A stretch of DNA of 11,711 nucleotides, from NCBI GenBank assembly GCA_002421585.1, contig DIKD01000105.1, forward strand, positions 27,178 through 38,888, in the 5' to 3' direction. Position numbers and translations under genes: made by a program. The notes below the pieces were generated by a model. That model was not told the DNA's origin. It made no database searches and was given only the letters and a program-made list of their open reading frames with translations. This DNA comes from Dehalococcoidia bacterium UBA5627 (GTDB lineage: Bacteria > Chloroflexota > Dehalococcoidia > Dehalococcoidales > UBA5627). Shown piece after piece: positions 6,863 to 11,711 of the stretch (the stretch's first letter is position 1; every line of letters begins with the position of its first letter).

Positions 6863-8941
6863 TTAAGCTTTCCCCTCTGCCAGCTTTTGTTTTTCCGCCT
6901 CATTTTCGGCAATTATTTTTTGAGTGATATGAGCGGGTACCTCTTCATAGTGATCAAACTCATAGCTGAAAGAACCCCTGCCCTGCGTCATCGATTTTAA
7001 ATCAATGGCATAACGCAATATCTCGGACTGCGGCACCTGAGCATCAACTACATTATAATCACCATCCGGGTTCATTCCCTGCACACGCGCCCGTTTGGTA
7101 TTCAGGTCGCCGATGATATCACCGGTGTGGTCACCGGGTATGGTTATCTTCAAATTTACAATCGGCTCCAGTAAAATTGGATTGCCGTCTGTCATTGCCC
7201 TTTTAAAAGCACCTGCTCCGGCGATTTTAAAACATATTTCGGAAGAATCAACCGGATGAAAACTTCCATCAACCACCAGTGTTCTAACATTAACTATCGG
7301 ATATCCTGCCAGAACGCCTTCCTTTATGGCTTCCTGCACACCCTTTTCGACCGCCGGTATGTAGTTCTTGGGGATGGTACCGCCAACCACCTTGTTTTCA
7401 AATTGATTCTCCCCTCCTTCAGGGATTGGCTCCAGTTCAAGTATGACATGCCCATATTGTCCGTGACCACCGGTTTGCTTCTTATGTTTGTACTCACCCT
7501 TAGCCCCCTTGGTAACCGTTTCTTTATAGGGGACTTTTGGTGTTTTTAGTTCGACCCCGACACTGAACTTATGCATCATCTTTTCCGCAGCAACTTCAAC
7601 CTGTGTCTCACCAAGCCCGGATAGAATTGTTTCGCCCGTATCGGTATCACGATGTACCATAAGTGTCGGGTCTTCTTCCGTTAGTCTGGTAAGAGAAGGC
7701 CCCAGTTTATCGACATCGGCTTTGGTTTTGGGTAATACAGCGACACTGAAAAGTGCCTTTGGATGAGAAGCAGGAACTATTTTAAGCTGTTTGTCCTGCA
7801 TACAAAGCGTATCACCGGTTGCCGTAATGCTGAGTTTGGCAACCGCACCCATATCACCGGCACTTATTTTTGCTATCGGTTCCTGGGTCTTCCCTCTGAT
7901 TATAAAGAGCTGTCCTATTCTCTCAAGGTTGCTCTGATTAACATTCCAAACCTGAGAATTACTTTCGAGTTCTCCTGAGAATACCTTAAAATAGGTCAAC
8001 TTACCTACATAAGGGTCGGCGCTGGTCTTAAAAACCAGGGCAGCCAGAGGGCTTTCCGTACTTATTTTGATATCTTTAATTGCTGAATCTTCCGAAATGT
8101 CTATTTTCTTGTCTTTCGGTGAAGGCAGATATTCATTGATTACATTCATCAATCTATTTACCGAAACATTTTGTAAAGCCGAACCGGCTAAAATGGGAAA
8201 TAGCTTAACTTCAGCTATCGCTTTCTTTAAGGTAGATAATAATTCTTCCTCACTCAATTCTTCGCCGTTTAAGTATTTTTCCATCAGGTCATCATCGGCC
8301 TCGGCGATGGCCTCTACCATCTTCTCGCGTAAAGATGCTGCCTGCTCTTTTATTTCGGAAGGAATATCAGATTCCTCGCCTTTTTCCCCGGCATAATATT
8401 TCATAGTAATAAGGCTGACAATACCCTTAAAATCCGTATGTGCGCCAACCGGCATCTGTATCGGGATACATTTGGTGCCGAATTTTGTCTGAATCTCTCC
8501 CGTTATTTTATCGAAGTTTGCGTTTTCCCGGTCCATTTTATTGATAAAAAACAATCGTGCCAGGTTGGCATTTTCACAGTAAGACCATGATTGTTCGGTA
8601 CCGACTTCTATTCCCGAAGACGCTGCCGCTACAATGACAGCTCCTTCGCAAACCCTTACAGCAGATTCAACTTCGCCCGCAAAATCGGAGTAGCCGGGCG
8701 TATCCAGAATATTTACCTTATTGTCATTCCATTCATATGGGAGTACGGAGGTACTGATACTTATTTTTCGTTTAACTTCATCCTGGTCATAATCCGAAGT
8801 GGTAGTACCGGCGTCGACCTTCCCCAGACGGTTTATAACCCCGGCATTAAATAACATTGCCTCCGACAGGGATGTCTTTCCGGCACCGCTATGCGATAGC
8901 AAAACTACATTGCGAATGTTTTCCGGCTGATACTGTTTCAT
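6863..8941 (-). CDS. EF-G-like translational GTPase (EF-G2 type, DTPGY variant)
   Basis: A 692-residue homologue of elongation factor G with all five domains. The GTPase domain has a P-loop SHSGAGKT (16-23) where EF-G has AHxDAGKT, G3 DTPGYSDF (80-87) in place of DTPGHVDF, G4 NKMD (134-137) and G5 GSAL (253-256). Switch I reads KRKISIST (57-64) rather than RGITI, so the usual Thr is replaced by Ser. Domain IV keeps HKKQTGGHGQYGHV (486-499) and DGSFHPVDSSE (558-568), including H562, which matches the tip His of EF-G. Domain V ends in GRGSFSYEFDHYEEVP (654-669). The His-to-Tyr change affects the residue that positions catalytic water in EF-G/EF-Tu. Related EF-G2 proteins share it, and their role is poorly settled. 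No rpsL, rpsG or tuf lies nearby. The ATG at 8941 has AGGTGG just upstream. fusA2 is the name some genomes use, so I leave the symbol blank. Confidence 0.9.
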   Translation of the reverse strand: MKQYQPENIRNVVLLSHSGAGKTSLSEAMLFNAGVINRLGKVDAGTTTSDYDQDEVKRKISISTSVLPYEWNDNKVNILDTPGYSDFAGEVESAVRVCEGAVIVAAASSGIEVGTEQSWSYCENANLARLFFINKMDRENANFDKITGEIQTKFGTKCIPIQMPVGAHTDFKGIVSLITMKYYAGEKGEESDIPSEIKEQAASLREKMVEAIAEADDDLMEKYLNGEELSEEELLSTLKKAIAEVKLFPILAGSALQNVSVNRLMNVINEYLPSPKDKKIDISEDSAIKDIKISTESPLAALVFKTSADPYVGKLTYFKVFSGELESNSQVWNVNQSNLERIGQLFIIRGKTQEPIAKISAGDMGAVAKLSITATGDTLCMQDKQLKIVPASHPKALFSVAVLPKTKADVDKLGPSLTRLTEEDPTLMVHRDTDTGETILSGLGETQVEVAAEKMMHKFSVGVELKTPKVPYKETVTKGAKGEYKHKKQTGGHGQYGHVILELEPIPEGGENQFENKVVGGTIPKNYIPAVEKGVQEAIKEGVLAGYPIVNVRTLVVDGSFHPVDSSEICFKIAGAGAFKRAMTDGNPILLEPIVNLKITIPGDHTGDIIGDLNTKRARVQGMNPDGDYNVVDAQVPQSEILRYAIDLKSMTQGRGSFSYEFDHYEEVPAHITQKIIAENEAEKQKLAEGKA

Positions 8942-9025
8942 CTTTCCACCTGCTCTCCTTTTTTATTTCCAAGAATATTACAATGCTTTTTAAGACAGCA
9001 ATTCTTGTCAGGTTAATATTTATGT

Positions 9026-9640
9026 CTACAAACCCAATACTGACGGAGTAATAAATGCTTCGATTCCGGCTGCTATTATAAGTAATACAATTACTATGCC
9101 GATATATTTCAAATTTTTTCGGAGATTTGGAAACAATTCAGGTCGTTTTTCTTGAATAAATACCGCCGCTATCGCCATACTACCCAGGCTTAAAGCCGCA
9201 GCTTGACCGATAATAAATGCAGGAATTTCAATAATCCCATGCGGCAATATCCCCAACATAAAAAACCCGAGCGAATACTGCTCCGCAAATAAATGCCCTA
9301 CACTCGATATTATCCACCCATTCATTACCAGAGATAAGACAGGGAAAATGCATAATAACGGGCTCAATATAAAAGATAATATCATCTTGAAGACATTGTT
9401 AATGATGATAAAAAAGAACAAACCGAATGATGAGAGGGTTGCCGTACTATCAGCGATTTCCATCAGATAATCCAAACTCGCAAGCGCATCGATTCCCGGG
9501 CTTAGGACACCGAATAACAATCCCAAAGAAAAAAGAACCGAGGAGATTATAACCCATTTTTTAATACCTAAATCGGGGAAATTATGCCAAAAAGAAGCCG
9601 GCATTGTGCCTGTTTCAGCTGCGTCGAAACTATTCTTCAT
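9026..9640 (-). CDS. SpoIIM-family (DUF95) integral membrane protein
   Basis: A 204-residue membrane protein of the stage II sporulation protein M family. After a short polar N-terminus, hydrophobic segments lie at about 27-46, 70-98 (probably two helices with 100-118), 124-162 and 178-198. The family motif LPHGIIEIPAFIIGQAAAL (132-150) is clear; other members read LPHGxxELPA. In Bacillus, SpoIIM forms the engulfment complex with SpoIID and SpoIIP, but the family is widespread in non-sporulating bacteria and archaea, where its role is unknown. The longest frame begins at 9742 and would overlap pcm by 113 nt. I prefer ATG 9640, which overlaps by 11 nt and has GGGGA at 9652-9656. Residues upstream of that Met are polar and look like read-through of pcm. 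It is probably cotranscribed with pcm. Confidence 0.85.
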   Translation of the reverse strand: MKNSFDAAETGTMPASFWHNFPDLGIKKWVIISSVLFSLGLLFGVLSPGIDALASLDYLMEIADSTATLSSFGLFFFIIINNVFKMILSFILSPLLCIFPVLSLVMNGWIISSVGHLFAEQYSLGFFMLGILPHGIIEIPAFIIGQAAALSLGSMAIAAVFIQEKRPELFPNLRKNLKYIGIVIVLLIIAAGIEAFITPSVLGL

Positions 9641-10268
9641 CCCAGGCATCTTCCCCAATGAGAGAGACAAAACGGCATCCACCCAAATTCTGGATTTCGT
9701 TTTTATCTTTATGTTTGATGACTTTATATAAGTCCTGTTCATAACGAGAACCTACCGGTATTATCATCTTTCCTCCAACCGCCAGTTGATTTAGAAGTTT
9801 TTCCGGAATAAACGGTGCTGCTGCAGTAACGATTATCGCTTCATAAGGCGCTTCAGCCTGCCAGCCTATATTTGGTTCGGCTATCTGAACAACAATATTC
9901 TTATATCCAAGTACACTTAGCCTGTCTTTGGCTACCCGGGCAAGCTCAGGAATTCGTTCAACTGTAACCACAGACTTGGCTAACTCAGCTAAGATAGCGG
10001 TTTGGTATCCGCTACCCGTACCAATTTCAAGAACTTTTTCCCTGCCTGTAAGTTCCAAGGCTTCTGTCATAAGAGCCACTATGTACGGCTGTGAAATAGT
10101 TTGCCCCATACCAATGGGCAAAGGCCTATCCTCATAAGCCAGGTGCTTTTCTTCTGGGGAAACAAAAAACTCCCGTGGCACACGCGATATGGCTTTTATA
10201 ACTTGCTCATCTTTTATAGAACTTTTTAATTTACTGACCAGCTTACTTCTGGCTGCCTCGTAATCCAT
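9630..10268 (-). CDS. pcm: Protein-L-isoaspartate O-methyltransferase
   Basis: SAM-dependent repair enzyme that methylates isoaspartyl residues in aged proteins so they can return to aspartate. It has 212 residues from the chosen start. The substrate-site motif GQTISQPYIVA is at 55-65, including S59. The SAM motif VLEIGTGSGYQTAIL covers 79-93 and the acidic strand end is VERI (103-106). PYEAIIVTAAAP (141-152) and GGKMIIPVG (165-173) complete the fold. The family GDG segment before GW is replaced by AEP (130-132). A TTG at 10277 would add three residues, but GAGGT at 10278-10282 abuts it and lies nine bases from the ATG at 10268, so I use the ATG. It starts 24 nt after the small membrane protein gene and overlaps the SpoIIM-family gene by 11 nt. 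Confidence 0.93.
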   Translation of the reverse strand: MDYEAARSKLVSKLKSSIKDEQVIKAISRVPREFFVSPEEKHLAYEDRPLPIGMGQTISQPYIVALMTEALELTGREKVLEIGTGSGYQTAILAELAKSVVTVERIPELARVAKDRLSVLGYKNIVVQIAEPNIGWQAEAPYEAIIVTAAAPFIPEKLLNQLAVGGKMIIPVGSRYEQDLYKVIKHKDKNEIQNLGGCRFVSLIGEDAWDEE

Positions 10269-10277
10269 GATGAGCAA

Positions 10278-10282
10278 ACCTC
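10278..10282 (-). promoter_or_regulatory. Ribosome binding site deciding the pcm start
   Basis: GAGGT on the minus strand lies nine bases before the ATG at 10268 and directly touches the upstream in-frame TTG at 10277. Only the ATG has workable spacing. Confidence 0.6.
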
Positions 10283-10292
10283 AATTAACAGC

Positions 10293-10592
10293 TTATTTTA
10301 GCACAATAAACAAAATGACTAACAACGCAATCATAATGGCCGCAAAAACAGCAATGCGTTTTATTTCATATATTAAATCAATTTTGCCGATATTAACAGG
10401 CATAACGGCAACGTTGTCTCTCACCTGAACAACATCGGCTTCTTGTTTTATAGTATCGTTTGTTTCTTTTTTATCTTTATCGTTATCGGAAACAACAGCC
10501 CGCAATTCATTAACAGACTTGTCATTTTGCCCACCTGTTTTTTTTGCCTGGTAGGCATACTTTCCTTTGCCGTGTTTTTGCTTTGCCGCCAT
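10293..10592 (-). CDS. Small tail-anchored membrane protein of unknown function
   Basis: I cannot assign a function to this 99-residue protein. The N-terminus is strongly basic, MAAKQKHGKGKYAYQAKK (1-18). A charged, low-complexity linker (about 19-60) rich in Asp, Lys and Asn follows. One hydrophobic helix at about 78-98 ends the protein, with only a Lys after it. No signal peptide is seen, so the likely topology is a cytoplasmic N-terminus and a C-terminal anchor. The gene is credible: a strong GGGAGGT site lies 5 nt before the ATG, it fits between xerC/D (26-nt gap) and pcm (24-nt gap), and it is on the same strand. The basic tip could bind nucleic acid, rRNA or acidic lipids, but that is a guess. 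Related short proteins with an HGKGKY-like start may occur in Dehalococcoidia; I recall this only loosely. Confidence 0.75.
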   Translation of the reverse strand: MAAKQKHGKGKYAYQAKKTGGQNDKSVNELRAVVSDNDKDKKETNDTIKQEADVVQVRDNVAVMPVNIGKIDLIYEIKRIAVFAAIMIALLVILFIVLK

Positions 10593-10618
10593 AAAAGACC
10601 TCCCTGAACCGGATATAA

Positions 10619-11533
10619 TTAAGATTGTTTAGCCCTGGGGTGGGCTTTCTCATAGGTATTCCGGACATGCTCCGACGTAAGATGTGTATATATTTGAGTA
10701 GTAGAGATATTCGCATGCCCCAATAGTTCCTGTACCGACCTGAGGTCTGCTCCTCCGCTTAACATATGAGTGGCAAAGCTGTGCCTCAAAGTATGCGGAG
10801 TTACCTGTTTATCCAGCCCCGCATCTCTGGCATAATTCTTCAGTATCTGCCACAAACCCTGCCTTGTTAAGCGTTCTCCCCGCTGGTTTAAAAACAAGGC
10901 TTTCTCTGTTTCCCTATGAGCCCATAAAGGACGAACCTCTTTGATATACTCATCAATAATTTTTGCCGCTTGTGGATAAATGGGAATCATTCTTTCTTTA
11001 CTGCCTTTACCGAAGCAACGTACAAAACAATTGTTGATATCGACATCTCCGAGATTCAATGAAACAAGCTCGGTTACTCTCATCCCACTGGCATAAAGCA
11101 GTTCAAGCATTGCCCGGTCTCGCCGGGCATCCGGAGTTGTTGTCTTGGCAGGTTGTTCGATTAAGTGCCTTACCTGACTTATAGAAAGCGCATCCGGTAA
11201 AGGCTTGCCTACTTTCGGAGAGCTTATATTATCTGTCGGGTCTTCTTTTAATTTCCCCTCGGACACCATAAAACCGAAGAATGATTTCGCTGCCGCAACT
11301 TTACGTGCCATGGTGGTAACAGCATAGTTTCTTTCCTTAAGATTTAACATGTAACTCAACATACTTTGCCGGCTAAAAATCTCCCACGACGGAATTATAT
11401 TCTTACCCATACATTCCGCTTCAAAAAAAGCCACCAGTTGCATTAAATCGTTACGATAGGCTTCAACCGTATTGCCTGAAAAGCCTTTTTCTACAGTAAG
11501 GTAATTTAAAAAGCTTTCAATGTCTTCCTTCAT
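10619..11533 (-). CDS. Tyrosine recombinase XerC/XerD family
   Basis: Site-specific recombinase of 304 residues, the standard Xer length, that likely resolves chromosome dimers at dif near the terminus with a partner or alone. The N-terminal SAM-like core-binding domain spans about 1-100 (LNYLTVEKGFSGNTVEAYRNDL, 9-30). The catalytic domain has the full active site: R152 in ASGMRVTEL, K176 in GKGSKER, H247 and R250 in HTLRHSFATHML, H273 in LGHANISTTQ and nucleophile Y282 in IYTHL. The ATG at 11533 has AGGAGG four bases upstream. The dense housekeeping context, lack of flanking att-like repeats and presence of pcm downstream argue for a chromosomal Xer rather than a phage or integron integrase. 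Whether it is XerC, XerD or a single-recombinase XerA/XerH-like form cannot be told from one gene. It is probably first in an operon running to the SpoIIM-family gene. Confidence 0.93.
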   Translation of the reverse strand: MKEDIESFLNYLTVEKGFSGNTVEAYRNDLMQLVAFFEAECMGKNIIPSWEIFSRQSMLSYMLNLKERNYAVTTMARKVAAAKSFFGFMVSEGKLKEDPTDNISSPKVGKPLPDALSISQVRHLIEQPAKTTTPDARRDRAMLELLYASGMRVTELVSLNLGDVDINNCFVRCFGKGSKERMIPIYPQAAKIIDEYIKEVRPLWAHRETEKALFLNQRGERLTRQGLWQILKNYARDAGLDKQVTPHTLRHSFATHMLSGGADLRSVQELLGHANISTTQIYTHLTSEHVRNTYEKAHPRAKQS

Positions 11534-11562
11534 GCTGCCTCCTCACTGCCTTAGTTTCCACT

Positions 11563-11571
11563 ATTTTAACA
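11563..11571 (-). promoter_or_regulatory. Extended -10 promoter candidate for the xer operon
   Basis: The minus strand reads TGT followed by TAAAAT, an extended -10 with one mismatch to TATAAT. The -35 region (TTAATT, 17-nt spacer) is weak. Transcription would start near 11556, about 23 nt before the xer ATG. Confidence 0.35.
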
Positions 11572-11589
11572 TAACTCGACAAAATAATT

Positions 11590-11621
11590 AAGTAGCTGTA
11601 TATATACTTTGACAAGTACTT
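11590..11621. repeat. Cluster of AAGTA/TACTT half-sites around the -35; operator candidate
   Basis: AAGTA (11590-11594), TACTT (11605-11609), AAGTA (11614-11618) and TACTT (11617-11621) form overlapping inverted repeats. TACTT-TGAC-AAGTA is centred on the TTGACA of the plus-strand promoter. AAGTACTT (11614-11621) and GTATATATAC (11598-11607) are themselves palindromes. The placement is right for a repressor that blocks polymerase, though AT-rich sequence makes such words common. Confidence 0.35.
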
Positions 11622-11637
11622 CCTTAAATAATACTAT
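11609..11637 (+). promoter_or_regulatory. Sigma-70 promoter for the gene starting at the right edge
   Basis: A consensus TTGACA (11609-11614) is followed by a 17-nt spacer and TACTAT (11632-11637). The predicted start is near 11644, leaving a leader of about 55 nt before the ATG at 11699. Confidence 0.55.
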
Positions 11638-11698
11638 TTATATTGTCCCTCTGAGATAAAATGAAAAATAGTGAATGCTCAATTGGGACGGAGGATAT

Positions 11699-11711
11699 AT
11701 GTCTTCAGAAA
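11699..11711 (+). CDS. Start of an unidentified gene, cut by the right window edge
   Basis: ATG TCT TCA GAA (MSSE) is preceded by GGAGG four bases upstream, and a good promoter lies about 60 nt before it. Nothing can be said about the product. An alternative in-frame start for another reading, ATG at 11661, also stays open to the edge but has no ribosome site. The gene is divergent from xer. Confidence 0.5.

Noticed and set aside
6586..6912. A 108-codon minus-strand frame spanning the prmC end, the convergent gap and the fusA2 end
   Set aside because: It overlaps both genes and the terminator hairpin, has no ribosome site, and its residues match no family I know.
8985..9010. Possible hairpin (GACA/TGTC) between the SpoIIM-family gene and the EF-G-like gene
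   Set aside because: Only four base pairs around an 8-nt loop and no U tract; too weak to call a terminator. The promoter-like words nearby (TTGCTG, TAATAT) have 15-nt spacing, so I did not list a promoter either.
10522..10716. A 64-codon minus-strand frame across the xer 3' end and the small membrane protein start
   Set aside because: Out of frame with both well-supported genes, and rich in residues produced by their overlap.
10619..11533. Xer recombinase as the integrase of a mobile element
   Set aside because: No flanking direct repeats, tRNA gene, cargo or excisionase; neighbours are core genes and the length and motifs match chromosomal Xer.
1..11711. CRISPR arrays, tRNA or rRNA genes, insertion sequences, toxin-antitoxin or defence genes
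   Set aside because: I looked for regularly spaced repeats, transposase motifs, terminal inverted repeats and cloverleaf-like segments and saw none; coding density by core genes leaves little room.

Overview
The window is a gene-dense, AT-leaning bacterial chromosome segment (GC roughly 40-45% by eye) made almost entirely of core genes on both strands. The gene set and protein styles suggest a Chloroflexota bacterium, most plausibly class Dehalococcoidia. These are a tail-anchored HGKGKY-type small protein beside a XerC/D recombinase, a Pcm/SpoIIM pair, an EF-G-like paralogue and a double-parvulin protein ahead of hom-thrC. That placement is inference from recalled family patterns, not a search result. 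I see no phage, plasmid, insertion sequence, CRISPR or RNA gene.

Layout. (1) 1-3394, minus strand: a membrane-anchored parvulin-type foldase, then homoserine dehydrogenase (hom), then threonine synthase (thrC, cut by the left edge). The spacings are 36 nt and 1 nt, so this is probably one operon read from a promoter near 3493-3522. (2) 3395-3614: a 220-nt divergent intergenic region with promoter candidates in both directions and two short inverted repeats. (3) 3615-6724, plus strand: a sugar-phosphate nucleotidyltransferase with a left-handed beta-helix tail, a hairpin plus extended -10 region, then prfA and prmC overlapping by 4 nt. (4) 6725-6862: a convergent gap holding a hairpin that could terminate both strands. 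(5) 6863-11533, minus strand: xerC/D, a small membrane protein, pcm, a SpoIIM-family membrane protein and an EF-G-like GTPase, closely packed except for 84 nt before the GTPase. (6) 11534-11711: a divergent promoter region with a consensus -35 set among AAGTA/TACTT half-sites, then the first codons of an unseen plus-strand gene.

Functional links. Hom and ThrC act in the route from aspartate semialdehyde to threonine. PrmC methylates the GGQ glutamine of the release factor encoded just before it. Pcm repairs isoaspartyl damage and XerC/D resolves chromosome dimers. The EF-G-like protein has Tyr where canonical EF-G has the catalytic His, and it lies away from ribosomal-protein genes, so it is probably a paralogue rather than the main translocase.

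I did not find a convincing new multi-gene system. The points worth checking are the DTPGY GTPase, the NLPY motif in PrmC, the altered motif in Pcm, the unknown small membrane protein, SpoIIM outside any visible sporulation context, and two operator-like repeat clusters.
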